From Tateyamaria sp947503385 (GTDB lineage: Bacteria; Pseudomonadota; Alphaproteobacteria; Rhodobacterales; Rhodobacteraceae), in contig NZ_JBNFZM010000002.1 of the NCBI RefSeq assembly GCF_051195235.1, positions 682,001-746,000 of the forward strand: a DNA stretch of 64,000 bases, written 5' to 3'. The notes below the pieces were generated by a model that made no database searches, was not told the origin of the DNA, and saw only the letters and a program-made list of their open reading frames with translations. Made by a program: the position numbers and the translations under genes. This document shows positions 15,108-23,864 of this stretch, one piece after another (position 1 is the stretch's first letter; the number at the start of each line of letters is the position of its first letter).

Positions 15108-17561
15108 ATGTTGCGCCACATGGCTCCTCTTCCCATCCTGTTCCACAACTGGTTCGCAGCGCGCGGCTGGTCCATCCACCCGCACCAGCAGGACATGCTG
15201 GACCGCGCGGATGACCCCGCCACGCTGCTCATCGCACCCACCGGTGGCGGCAAAACCATGGCCGGTTTCCTGCCCAGCCTTGTCGATCTCGCCAAGGGGC
15301 AACATGACGGCATCCACACCCTCTATATCTCACCGCTCAAGGCGCTGGCGGCGGACATCAAGCGCAATTTGCGCACACCAGTGGAGGAGATGGGCCTGCC
15401 CATCCGCATTGAGGACCGGACCGGCGACACCAGCGCCACGCAGAAAAAACGCCAGCGCGCCGACCCGCCTCATATCCTGCTCACCACACCCGAAAGCCTC
15501 GCCCTGCTGACCAGCTACGAGGACGCGCCGCGTATGTTCACAGGCCTCAAACGCGTGGTGGTTGACGAAATCCATGCGCTTGCGGACTCCAAACGCGGTG
15601 ACCAGATGTTTCTGGCCCTCTCGCGCTTGCACGCCATGTGTCCCGGCCTGCGTCGCGTCGGCCTGTCGGCCACAGTCGAGGATCCGCAAGCCATCGCCCA
15701 CCTGCTCGCCCGGCACACCGATCCTTGCGCAATTCTACAAGCAGACCCCGGCCCGCCCCCCGACATCCAGATGCTCATCACAGATGAGCCGCCTCCATGG
15801 TCCGGCGCTGGCGGCAAATACGCGATCCCGGCGGTGCTGGAGCAGGTCAAAAAGCACAAGACAACGCTCATCTTCCACAACACCCGCGCGCAGGCCGAGC
15901 TCTACTTTCACAACATCTGGCTCGCGAACGAAGACGGTTTGCCAATTGGCATCCACCACGGCTCCCTCGACCGCCAGCAACGCGAAAAAGTCGAAGCCGC
16001 GATGATCGCAGGTGACCTCAAGGCCATTGTCTGTACCGGCACGCTGGATCTGGGGATCGACTGGGGCGATGTGGACCTGATCATTCAGGTTGGCGCGCCG
16101 AAAAACGTCAAACGCCTTGTCCAGCGCATAGGTCGCGCCAATCACCGCTACAATGCTCCCTCCAAAGCCTTGCTTGTCCCCGCCAACCGCTTCGAAGTTG
16201 TGGAATGCGTTGCCGCCCTCGAAGCGGTGCAGGCAGGCCAACTTGACGGCGACCCCCGTGGATCGGGCCCCCGCGACGTATTGTGCCAACACATCCTGAT
16301 CGCTGCCGCCGCAGGCCCCTTCGACGCCGATGCGCTTTATGCCGAAGTCATTACCACCGGCGCCTACACTGCCCTGACGCGCCCCGAATTCGATGCCTGC
16401 CTCGATTTCTGCGCCACAGGCGGCTACGCGTTGCGTGCCTACGACCAGTGGAAACGCCTCAAACAGCGCGACGATGGCCTGTGGCAATTGCGCGACCCCC
16501 GTGCGGCGCAACGCATCCGCATGAATATTGGCACGATTCAGGACACCGACACGCTCAAGGTCCGCTACAAAGGGCGGGGCGGCAAACCCTTGGGCGAGAT
16601 CGAAGAAGGCTTTGCCGCCACCCTCACCCCCGGCGATACGTTCCTGATTGGCGGCCAGATCGTCCGGTACGATTCTTTGCGCGAAATGACCGTGCAGGTG
16701 ACGCGCGATGCCGCCAAGAAACCGAAAATCGCAACGTTTCTTGGCACCAAATTCGCCACATCCACCCAACTCTCCCACCGCATCATCGAAATGTTCCAAC
16801 AAGGGACATGGCCTGAATTGCCCGACCACACCGCCCAGTGGCTCACACTTCAACGCAACGTCAGCCGCCTGCCCGAACCGGGCCGCCTCCTGATCGAAAG
16901 CTTCCCGCATGATGGCCGCGTCCACACGGCAGTGTATGGCTTTGCAGGCCGCAATGCGATGCAGACCCTCGGGCTCCTGCTGACCAAACGGATGGAAGAA
17001 ACCGGCCTCAACCCGCTGGGCTTTCTCGCGACAGACTATGCCACCCTCATCTGGGGTCTCGATCCCATCACCGATCCCAAACCACTTTTTGAGATCGAAG
17101 CGCTGCGCGATGGCCTTGACCGCTGGCTCGCGGGCAACGCTGTAATGAAACGCACCTTCCGCGCCTCCGCCACAATCGCGGGCCTCATCGAACGGAACCT
17201 GCCGTCGAACCGCAAAACCGGCAGGCAAGCCACCTTCTCCTCTGACATCCTCTATGACACGCTCGCCAAATACGACCCCGACCACCTGATGCTGCACATC
17301 ACGCGCGAAGAGGCGATGCGGGGCCTCGTCGACTTTGGCCGGATCGAAGAAATGTGCGCCCGCATCGGCGACCGCATCGACCTGATCGAGCTGTCCCGCG
17401 TCACCCCGCTCGCCGCCCCCCTGATGCTCGAGGTGGGTCGTGTCCCGATCAAAGGTCTTGCCGAAGAAAAACTGCTCGCCGAAGAAGCAGCGCGGGTCAT
17501 GTCGCTGGCAGGCGTGGATGAACCGGAACCCAGACGCCGTGAATGGCGCGTCCCGTGGTAG
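15108..17561 (+). CDS. ligase-associated DNA damage response DEXH helicase (Lhr-like)
   Basis: An 817-residue superfamily-2 helicase. Motif I is APTGGGKT (about 44-51), motif II is DEIH in VVVDEIHALAD (about 153-163), and the second RecA domain contains GIHHGSLDR and TLDLGIDWGDVDL, followed by QRIGRANHRY. The C-terminal half is the Lhr-type domain. In many bacteria this helicase is encoded with an ATP-dependent DNA ligase, an exonuclease and PdeM. Here PdeM lies 1.1 kb downstream but no ligase is in the window. ATGs at 15108 and 15120 are both possible. DNA repair is the likely function; 3'-5' unwinding is family knowledge. Confidence 0.9.
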   Translation: MLRHMAPLPILFHNWFAARGWSIHPHQQDMLDRADDPATLLIAPTGGGKTMAGFLPSLVDLAKGQHDGIHTLYISPLKALAADIKRNLRTPVEEMGLPIRIEDRTGDTSATQKKRQRADPPHILLTTPESLALLTSYEDAPRMFTGLKRVVVDEIHALADSKRGDQMFLALSRLHAMCPGLRRVGLSATVEDPQAIAHLLARHTDPCAILQADPGPPPDIQMLITDEPPPWSGAGGKYAIPAVLEQVKKHKTTLIFHNTRAQAELYFHNIWLANEDGLPIGIHHGSLDRQQREKVEAAMIAGDLKAIVCTGTLDLGIDWGDVDLIIQVGAPKNVKRLVQRIGRANHRYNAPSKALLVPANRFEVVECVAALEAVQAGQLDGDPRGSGPRDVLCQHILIAAAAGPFDADALYAEVITTGAYTALTRPEFDACLDFCATGGYALRAYDQWKRLKQRDDGLWQLRDPRAAQRIRMNIGTIQDTDTLKVRYKGRGGKPLGEIEEGFAATLTPGDTFLIGGQIVRYDSLREMTVQVTRDAAKKPKIATFLGTKFATSTQLSHRIIEMFQQGTWPELPDHTAQWLTLQRNVSRLPEPGRLLIESFPHDGRVHTAVYGFAGRNAMQTLGLLLTKRMEETGLNPLGFLATDYATLIWGLDPITDPKPLFEIEALRDGLDRWLAGNAVMKRTFRASATIAGLIERNLPSNRKTGRQATFSSDILYDTLAKYDPDHLMLHITREEAMRGLVDFGRIEEMCARIGDRIDLIELSRVTPLAAPLMLEVGRVPIKGLAEEKLLAEEAARVMSLAGVDEPEPRRREWRVPW

Positions 17562-17574
17562 CCCCCTTCTTCTG

Positions 17575-17622
17575 ACCAGAAATACCATCGGGGGAGCACG
17601 AGGGGGCAGACAGCCCCCTCGT
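17575..17622 (-). repeat. palindromic 3'-end element, copy A
   Basis: A perfect 10-bp stem (17598-17607 with 17613-17622, loop AGACA), read on the - strand, is followed by a C-run and ATTTC ending in TGG. It lies 55 bases after the EEP gene (- strand) and just after the helicase gene (+ strand). It shares its layout and tail with copies B and C at 48270 and 51554. Confidence 0.6.
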
Positions 17623-17677
17623 CAAAATATAAATCGCGTCGCGCGTCAGCGCGTCAATTGGGTCACGCCACCCGGAT

Positions 17678-18478
17678 CTAGATCGTCAAAACCAACGGAC
17701 AGTGGTCCGACACTTCCGGATCGGTCACCACGTCAAATCCTGCCACGGCGGCAGCATCACTGATCAGCATGTAATCCGCAAACTGTCCCGCCTTGGCGTA
17801 ATGGGATGTCCGCGTGCTGGCAAAGCCGCGCGACGTGACCAAATCGGTCAATCCCATCTGGCCCAGAAACCGCAACGTCTCGCTGCCCGGCTCCACGTTG
17901 AAATCGCCGCAAACCACGCGCAGATCGGCAGGCTCCGACACGGCGTCGGATATGGCCCAGAGCCGTTGCGCCTGCGCCGCCCGCGCGGGCGTGTCCATCT
18001 TGCCCGCAAGGTCGCGCAACCCGTGCAAATGTGTCACACTCACCGCCCGCTGCGCCGCGTGGTCGTAAATCCGCACCCCATGCGCGCTGCGAGAGCGCGG
18101 GTGGTCCCCATACCCATCTGCGGCATAGCCCTTGTGAACGAAGCCCTGCACCTGCCCCACCACGGGTAGGGCGCGATGTACAAAGGTCGCCAATCCCCAT
18201 TGCGACGGCACAGCCCTGTCCCCATCCCACAGCACACCCTGCGCCGCCGGACAAAACGTCGCCACGTGGTCCGGTAAGGCCGCGCAGACATCGCGAAAGA
18301 AATTTGCGCGCTGCGGCAGAACATGATCCCCATCGCGGTAAGTCAGCCAATCCTGATCCGATGCCGGACTGTGCACCACTTCCTGCAAGCACAGGACGTC
18401 CGGTGCCGTTTGCGCGAGGTAAGGCAACAGCGCGTCATGCAGCGTGCCACCCCATCCGTTCAAACACATGATGTGCAT
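17678..18478 (-). CDS. endonuclease/exonuclease/phosphatase (EEP) family protein
   Basis: A 266-residue metal-dependent phosphohydrolase of the DNase I-like fold. Family motifs are in order: CLQEVV (metal-binding Glu), VTHLHGLR, VCGDFNVEPGS, and the final SDHCPLVL with the catalytic Asp-His. No signal peptide is seen, so it is likely cytoplasmic. The start at 18478 is preferred because GGGGCGAG lies before it and the family strand MHIMCLNGWGG begins there; the frame could open at 18538. It sits between the helicase and PdeM on the opposite strand. Whether it cuts DNA, a nucleotide or a lipid head group cannot be told. Confidence 0.85.
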   Translation of the reverse strand: MHIMCLNGWGGTLHDALLPYLAQTAPDVLCLQEVVHSPASDQDWLTYRDGDHVLPQRANFFRDVCAALPDHVATFCPAAQGVLWDGDRAVPSQWGLATFVHRALPVVGQVQGFVHKGYAADGYGDHPRSRSAHGVRIYDHAAQRAVSVTHLHGLRDLAGKMDTPARAAQAQRLWAISDAVSEPADLRVVCGDFNVEPGSETLRFLGQMGLTDLVTSRGFASTRTSHYAKAGQFADYMLISDAAAVAGFDVVTDPEVSDHCPLVLTI

Positions 18479-18660
18479 GTCTCGCCCCACAACTGTGTCA
18501 GTCGTCCGCTGCATACACGCGATGCACGGACGCCGCACATGCCTGGCACAAGGTGTGGCCCGGCTCCAGCGCCGTCAACCACCGAGACAACGTGATTTGA
18601 TCAGCAAGCGCTGTCGGATTTCCACTAGCCACGCCGCAGAGCAAATCGTATGAACAAATC

Positions 18661-19329
18661 ATGAACTCATGCGACCTTACATTGGCTGGCGCAACGCTTC
18701 GCGCCATGGGCTCTGGCGCTCTTTTCTGGCCCGAGCAATCGCTGCTCTGTGTTTCCGACCTGCATCTGGGCAAGGCCGAGCGCATTGCGCGGCGTGGCGG
18801 TGCCCAACTGCCACCTTACGAGACGCGCGACACCCTCACCCGGCTCGCCTCTGACCTCGATGCAACAGGTGCTGCCCATGTGATCTGCCTTGGCGACAGT
18901 TTCGACGACCGCGCGGCAGCCGAAGCGCTGCGTGCGGATGAACGGCTCTGGATCACCCGCCTGCAAGCCGGACGAAAATGGATCTGGATCGAAGGCAATC
19001 ACGATCCCGGCCCGCTCGAATTCGGCGGCAGCCACATGGCCGAAGTCACCATCGGCCCCCTTACCTTTCGCCATATCGCGCAAGCTGCTGCCAAGGGCGA
19101 AGTCTCCGGTCACTACCACCCCAAAGCCACGCTACACACCCGCGGGCGTGCTGTCACACGGGCCGCATTCCTCGTGGATCATCAACGGCTTATTATGCCG
19201 GCCTTTGGCACTTACACAGGCGGCTTGCGCAGCCACAATCCGGCGCTGGCCCGCCTGATGGCACCGGATGCCCACGCCATTTTGACCGGCAGGATGCCCG
19301 TCACCATCCCCCTCGCACGGGCAAGCTGA
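18661..19329 (+). CDS. pdeM: ligase-associated DNA damage response endonuclease PdeM
   Basis: A 222-residue calcineurin-like metallophosphoesterase. The metal-binding motifs are SDLHLGKAE (about 32-40), GDSFDD (about 78-83), GNHDPG (about 116-121) and GHYHPK (about 151-156). This set and the length match PdeM, known as a partner of the Lhr-type helicase in the ligase-associated repair cluster. The stop overlaps the thioesterase start (TGATG), so the two are translated together. The ligase and exonuclease partners are not nearby. Confidence 0.86.
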   Translation: MNSCDLTLAGATLRAMGSGALFWPEQSLLCVSDLHLGKAERIARRGGAQLPPYETRDTLTRLASDLDATGAAHVICLGDSFDDRAAAEALRADERLWITRLQAGRKWIWIEGNHDPGPLEFGGSHMAEVTIGPLTFRHIAQAAAKGEVSGHYHPKATLHTRGRAVTRAAFLVDHQRLIMPAFGTYTGGLRSHNPALARLMAPDAHAILTGRMPVTIPLARAS

Positions 19330-19742
19330 TGGATTTGCGCCCCCGCATCCAAACCAGCTTTGACCGTCAGTCGATGATGCAGACCTTTGGCGCGCAGTTG
19401 GACGCGGTGGCACCGGGGCAGGTGACCCTGTCAGCGCCCATCCTGCCCGGCAGTCTTCAGCAGCAGGGTTTTGCCCATGCGGCACTGACCTTTGGCCTTG
19501 GCGACAGTGCAGCGGGTTATGCTGCCCTGACCACGATCCCCGAGGATCAGGAAGTCGTGACGGCAGAAATCAAGATCAACCTGACCGCGCCCGCAACAGG
19601 CGACCGCCTCGTGGCGCGGGGCCGCGTGGTCAAGCCCGGCCGCCGCCTGATTGTCGTGACGTCCGAGGTTGTATGTGTCGCGAACGGCGACGAGACTCTC
19701 GTCGCGATCCTGCAAGGCACAATGGTCCCGGTGCCTGCCTAG
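19329..19742 (+). CDS. PaaI-type hotdog thioesterase
   Basis: A 137-residue hotdog-fold protein. GFAHAALTFGLGDSAAGYAALT is the central helix region of PaaI-like acyl-CoA thioesterases, followed by EIKINLTAPATGDRL and GRVVKPGRRL strands. It probably hydrolyses a CoA thioester in the cytoplasm; the acyl group is not known. The ATG at 19329 shares a base with the pdeM stop. The longer frame open to 18978 is a shadow of pdeM. Its TAG stop shares the four bases CTAG (19739-19742) with the convergent folD stop. Confidence 0.85.
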   Translation: MDLRPRIQTSFDRQSMMQTFGAQLDAVAPGQVTLSAPILPGSLQQQGFAHAALTFGLGDSAAGYAALTTIPEDQEVVTAEIKINLTAPATGDRLVARGRVVKPGRRLIVVTSEVVCVANGDETLVAILQGTMVPVPA

Positions 19743-20638
19743 GCGGTCAGCCCCTGCGGCTCTGCGAGCCCATGCGCGCGGCAACATGCAGTCAGGGTGT
19801 TGGCCAGCAAACAGGCAATGGTCATTGGCCCCACCCCGCCCGGCACGGGCGTGATCGCCTTGGCCACCGTCGCGGCATCGGCGAAATCTACGTCGCCCAA
19901 CAGCTTGGTTTTTCCGGGTTTTTCGGGGTGATCAATACGCGTGATGCCCACGTCGATCACGGTCGCACCGGGCTTGACCCAATCTGCTTTGACCATCTCG
20001 GCCCGCCCGACAGCGGCAACGAGGATGTCGGCCCGCCGGCAGACTTCGGCGAGGTCCTTGGTGCGCGAATGCGCAATCGTCACAGTGCAGTTCTCGCGCA
20101 GCAGCAGCTGTCCCATCGGCTTGCCAAACAGGTTCGAGCGGCCAATGACCACCGCTTCCATCCCTGACATGTTGCCCAACTGATCGCGCAGCAGCATCAG
20201 GCAGCCCAGCGGCGTGCAAGAGACCAGACCCGTCTCTCCACTGGCCAGTAACCCGGCGTTTACGACGCTCAGCCCGTCCACATCCTTGGCCGGATCAATG
20301 CGCGCCACCACGGCCCGTTCATCCAGATGATCAGGCACCGGGAATTGGCACAGGATGCCATGCACAGACGCATCCGCGTTCAGCGCATCAATCAGCGCAA
20401 AGAGCTCAGCTTCCGGCACATCCGCAGGCAGACGATGTTCAAACGAGGCCATGCCGACCTCGACCGTCTGCTTGTGCTTGGCGGCGACATAGACCTCGCT
20501 TGCCGGGTCTTCGCCCACCAGAATAACGGCGAGGCCGGGTGTGATCCCCTGCTCTTCCTTGAGCCGGGCCACGTGTTCGGAAATCTGGCCCCGAACCGTT
20601 CCTGCAAAGGCCTTGCCGTCGATGATCGCTGCGCTCAT
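19739..20638 (-). CDS. folD: methylenetetrahydrofolate dehydrogenase/cyclohydrolase
   Basis: A 299-residue bifunctional enzyme that interconverts 5,10-methylene-, 5,10-methenyl- and 10-formyl-tetrahydrofolate. Conserved parts include YVAAKHKQ (the catalytic Lys region, about 50-58), GILCQFPVPDHLD, PAKDVDGLSVVNAG, CTPLGC, VVIGRSNLFGKP and TPVPGGVGPMTIA near the C-terminus. The length is usual. It is the last gene of a unit with the secreted protein at 20654 (15 bases upstream) and fhs, so the unit would join formate to the folate pool. Confidence 0.96.
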   Translation of the reverse strand: MSAAIIDGKAFAGTVRGQISEHVARLKEEQGITPGLAVILVGEDPASEVYVAAKHKQTVEVGMASFEHRLPADVPEAELFALIDALNADASVHGILCQFPVPDHLDERAVVARIDPAKDVDGLSVVNAGLLASGETGLVSCTPLGCLMLLRDQLGNMSGMEAVVIGRSNLFGKPMGQLLLRENCTVTIAHSRTKDLAEVCRRADILVAAVGRAEMVKADWVKPGATVIDVGITRIDHPEKPGKTKLLGDVDFADAATVAKAITPVPGGVGPMTIACLLANTLTACCRAHGLAEPQGLTA

Positions 20639-20653
20639 GGGATTTAAGTCCTT

Positions 20654-21130
20654 TTATTCACGAAAGAAATTGACCTGATGCGCCCATGATTCACCGTCGC
20701 TGATCACCAGCGTGTCGAATTCCATGATTTGCAGCAGGTCGTAGAAGGTGGCGACATATTCCAGACCCTGCGCCCGGAAAAAGTCGTTGTTGCGCATGTT
20801 AGATGTCATTTGCGCCATCACCGCTCGGGCGCGGAAAATGGTCGAAAACACGTCATCATCCAGCGCGATGATGTTGAGGTGCTTGGCGTCCGCGCCCTTG
20901 GCAAAGAAGACAAAGCGCGGGCTTTCGGCGGCGGCCAGTTGGGCGGCGGTGAGGTTTGTCACAAACTCCACCCGCACGCCCTTGTTCGATGTGGGTCCTT
21001 GCCGGATCACGCGGGAAAACTGCTCTTGCGAGGTGACGGGCGGGTAGTAATAGCCTTCGTACCGCTCTTGTGCGTGGGCGGTCAGGGCAGTCATGCACAG
21101 GGCGGCAATCAGGGCGAGCAGTCTGGTCAT
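20654..21130 (-). CDS. unknown secreted protein between fhs and folD
   Basis: A 158-residue protein with a clear signal peptide (residues 1 to about 20, ending Ala-His-Ala). The mature part contains YYYPPVTSQEQFSRV and a C-terminal VATFYDLLQIMEFDTLVISDGESWAH. There is no Cys in the mature part and no membrane segment. AAAGGA lies before the ATG at 21130, which decides the start. It sits in the folate operon, with 15 bases to folD, yet it is exported, which is odd for that pathway. I do not recognise a characterised family and assign no function. Confidence 0.8.
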   Translation of the reverse strand: MTRLLALIAALCMTALTAHAQERYEGYYYPPVTSQEQFSRVIRQGPTSNKGVRVEFVTNLTAAQLAAAESPRFVFFAKGADAKHLNIIALDDDVFSTIFRARAVMAQMTSNMRNNDFFRAQGLEYVATFYDLLQIMEFDTLVISDGESWAHQVNFFRE

Positions 21131-21236
21131 CGAATTGGTCCTTTCAGGCGTGATACGGCCACGCTGGACGCGCGGGGGGGCCGGGGTCAATTCCATTTCA
21201 CCCCGCGCGCCCAAACGTGAGAGCCGTGTCATCCCG

Positions 21237-22913
21237 TCAGAACAAGCCTTCGATCTGGCCATCGACATTCAGCATGATGTTTTCCGCCGAAGGCACCCGG
21301 GGCAGTCCGGGCATGGTCATGATCTCGCCGCAGACCGCAACGATAAAGCCTGCGCCTGCCGACAACCGTACTTCGCGCACCGGGACCGAATGGCCTGTGG
21401 GCGCACCGCGCAGGTTGGGATCGGTGGAGAAGCTGTACTGCGTTTTCGCCATACACACCGGAAGGTGGCCATAGCCCTGTTCCTCCCAGAGTTTCAGCTG
21501 GTCGCGGATCTTCTGATCCATCAGCGCTTCATCCGCCCGGTAGATACGCTTGCAGATGGTCTGGATCTTTTCGGAAAGGGCCATGTCATCGGGATAAATC
21601 GGTGCAAAATTCGCGGTGTCCGCATCGGCCAGTTCCGCAACCTTTGTGGCGAGATCGGCGGACCCTTCTGAGCCAAGTTCCCAATGCCGCGACAGGATCG
21701 CCTCGGCGCCCTGCTCGGCCACGAAATCCTTGACCGCCTGCACTTCGGCGTCGGTGTCCGTGACAAAGTGGTTGATCGCCACGACCACCGGCACGCCGAA
21801 CGATTTCAGGTTTTCGATATGACGGCCAAGGTTCGGGCAACCCGCTTTGACCGCGTCGACGTTTTCGGCGCCAAGGTCCGCTTTGGCCACGCCGCCGTTC
21901 ATCTTCATCGCGCGCACGGTGGCAACGCAGACCACCACGGACGGGGACAGGCCCGCCTTGCGGCACTTGATGTTCATGAACTTCTCGGCGCCCAGATCAG
22001 CACCAAAGCCCGCTTCGGTCACCACGTAGTCGGCCAGTTTCAGCGCCGTGGTGGTCGCGATCACCGAGTTACAGCCGTGTGCGATATTGGCAAAAGGACC
22101 GCCATGCACAAAGGCGGGGTTGTTTTCCAGCGTCTGCACGAGGTTCGGCTGCATCGCATCCTTGAGCAAAACTGTCATGGCACCGTCCGCCTTGATGTCA
22201 CGGCAGAACACGGGGCTGCGGTCACGGCGGTAAGCCACAATCATGTCGCCCAGACGTTTTTGCAGATCTTGCAGGTCCTTGGCCAGACACAGGATCGCCA
22301 TAACTTCGGACGCCACAGTGATGTCAAAACCCGCCTCACGCGGAAAGCCATTGGCGACACCGCCCAAGCTGGCGGTGATCTGGCGCAGGGCACGGTCGTT
22401 CATGTCCACCACACGCCGCCACACAACGCGACGGGTGTCGATCTCCAACTCATTGCCCCAATAAATGTGGTTGTCGATCATCGCACTGAGCAGCGAATGC
22501 GCGGACGTGATCGCGTGGAAATCCCCGGTGAAATGCAGGTTCATCTCTTCCATCGGCACGATCTGGGCATAGCCGCCACCCGCGGCCCCGCCCTTCATGC
22601 CAAAGTTCGGACCCAGCGATGCTTCGCGGATACAGACGCAGGCGTTCTTGCCGATGCGGTTCAGACCGTCACCCAGACCCACGGTTGTCGTGGTCTTGCC
22701 CTCGCCCGCAGGCGTGGGGTTGATCGCCGTCACGAGGATCAGCTTGCCATCGGTGCGGTCCTGCACCGAGTTGATGAAGCTTTGCGACACCTTGGCCTTG
22801 TCGTGGCCATAAGGCAGCAGGTCATCGCTGGAAATACCCAGCTTGGCCCCAATCTCCTGGATCGGTTTCTTGTCCGCTTCGCGTGCGATTTCGATGTCAG
22901 TCTTGTAGCCCAT
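21237..22913 (-). CDS. fhs: formate-tetrahydrofolate ligase
   Basis: A 558-residue cytoplasmic enzyme that makes 10-formyl-tetrahydrofolate from formate, ATP and tetrahydrofolate. The ATP-binding motif TPAGEGKTTTTVGLGDGL (about 67-84) and FGMKGGAAGGGYAQ are typical, as is the end LPRVPSAENIMLNVDGQIEGLF. GGGGAG precedes the ATG at 22913. Length and motifs are complete. It is separated from the secreted protein gene by 106 bases. Palindromic sites 130-160 bases upstream may control it. Confidence 0.96.
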   Translation of the reverse strand: MGYKTDIEIAREADKKPIQEIGAKLGISSDDLLPYGHDKAKVSQSFINSVQDRTDGKLILVTAINPTPAGEGKTTTTVGLGDGLNRIGKNACVCIREASLGPNFGMKGGAAGGGYAQIVPMEEMNLHFTGDFHAITSAHSLLSAMIDNHIYWGNELEIDTRRVVWRRVVDMNDRALRQITASLGGVANGFPREAGFDITVASEVMAILCLAKDLQDLQKRLGDMIVAYRRDRSPVFCRDIKADGAMTVLLKDAMQPNLVQTLENNPAFVHGGPFANIAHGCNSVIATTTALKLADYVVTEAGFGADLGAEKFMNIKCRKAGLSPSVVVCVATVRAMKMNGGVAKADLGAENVDAVKAGCPNLGRHIENLKSFGVPVVVAINHFVTDTDAEVQAVKDFVAEQGAEAILSRHWELGSEGSADLATKVAELADADTANFAPIYPDDMALSEKIQTICKRIYRADEALMDQKIRDQLKLWEEQGYGHLPVCMAKTQYSFSTDPNLRGAPTGHSVPVREVRLSAGAGFIVAVCGEIMTMPGLPRVPSAENIMLNVDGQIEGLF

Positions 22914-23041
22914 GATGCTCCCCGCAGGTCTTAGGTCCAGCTATGCTGTCTTGGCCTGCATACAGGTGCATGCACAGAGGCCATGCGCGCGTTTCCGACA
23001 TTTTGGATGGATGTTGCGGCCCGGAACGCGGCACCGGTTTC

Positions 23042-23073
23042 ATTTCGGAAACGGGTCAGGCCGTTTCGGAAAC
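23042..23073. promoter_or_regulatory. two palindromes 21 bp apart upstream of fhs
   Basis: An 11-base palindrome of the form GTTTC-N-GAAAC lies at 23063-23073 (perfect) and again at 23042-23052 (first base differs), with centres 21 bp apart, about two helical turns. A partial third match (GTTTCCGA) begins at 22991. They are 78-160 bases upstream of the fhs start and overlap the end of the next gene. They look like an operator; the regulator is unknown. Confidence 0.45.
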
Positions 23074-23769
23074 CGATTGGCGGGCGCTCAGCGATTGCTG
23101 CAACAGTGCATTCGTGGCCATCAGCTTGGCCCGTGTGTTGCCAGAAAACGCAAATTCCAGATGCGGGCTTAGATCCGGATTGCGTTTGACCAGTCGGCGC
23201 AGGGCAACGGATGACAGGACAAAGATACGGGTAGGTGCGTTGACCCGCACCGTGGCACTGGCGGGCGCGCTGGTCATACAGCCCATCTCACCAATGAACC
23301 CACCTGCCCCGACCTGCGCAATGACCTGACCGCCGATCTCGATGTCAGCGCCGCCGCGGTGGATATAGCACAGCTGCATCACCGGCACGCCCTGCTCCGT
23401 CAGCGTGTCGCCCGGCGCACGATTGGTCCAGGTGCCGGCGCCCAGCACCTTGCGCGCATCATACCGCCGGAGCGTTGGAAAATGCGCATCCAGCAGCGTC
23501 TGTTCCTCGCCGCTGAAGCGCAGACCGCGGGTCATCAGCCAGACGCGTCCCATACCCAACACGGACAAGGTGATCCAACTGATCTGGATAATCGCGGAAA
23601 AGAGGTTCCAACTGGTCAGCAGCGACACCAGCACCAGAGACGCCGCCGCAAGGTTCATCAGGGCGTACGGGTAATCATTGCCCCGAATAACGCCCAGTTG
23701 CAGCAACCCATAGGCACCCAAATAAAACGCAACGCCGACAAAACCCGCCAGCTGATACAGGTCGATCAC
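23056..23769 (-). CDS. membrane protein with C-terminal cyclic-nucleotide-binding domain
   Basis: About 237 residues. The N-terminal third has three hydrophobic segments (about 4-23, 29-50 and 55-74 from the GTG start). The rest resembles a cNMP-binding domain: FPTLRRYDARKVL, a flexible GDTLTEQG, GGADIEIGGQVIAQVGAGGFIGEMG, ATVRVNAPTRIFVLS. There is no DNA-binding helix after it, so it is not a CRP-like regulator. I prefer the GTG start at 23769 because a G-run lies about 6 bases before it; an ATG at 23796 adds 9 residues. It may sense a nucleotide at the membrane. Confidence 0.68.
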   Translation of the reverse strand: MIDLYQLAGFVGVAFYLGAYGLLQLGVIRGNDYPYALMNLAAASLVLVSLLTSWNLFSAIIQISWITLSVLGMGRVWLMTRGLRFSGEEQTLLDAHFPTLRRYDARKVLGAGTWTNRAPGDTLTEQGVPVMQLCYIHRGGADIEIGGQVIAQVGAGGFIGEMGCMTSAPASATVRVNAPTRIFVLSSVALRRLVKRNPDLSPHLEFAFSGNTRAKLMATNALLQQSLSARQSVSETA

Positions 23770-23864
23770 AGTTTGCCCCCCCAGGCCCCTGCGCATCAAC
23801 CTGCCCGAAGCAGGTGCGTCAAATCAAGGGTGCAGAACCCGCGTGCGCGTCGCCTCTGCGTCGT

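Noticed and set aside
15735..17588. A 617-codon - strand frame opposite the helicase
   Set aside because: It mirrors the helicase codons and lacks any domain; the + strand has all helicase motifs.
18498..18640. A short - strand frame with a PGHTLCQACA segment upstream of the EEP gene
   Set aside because: It has no good start without overlapping pdeM, is under 50 codons, and shows no family; possibly a remnant.
21684..22934. A 416-codon + strand frame opposite fhs
   Set aside because: It is a shadow of the formate-tetrahydrofolate ligase gene.
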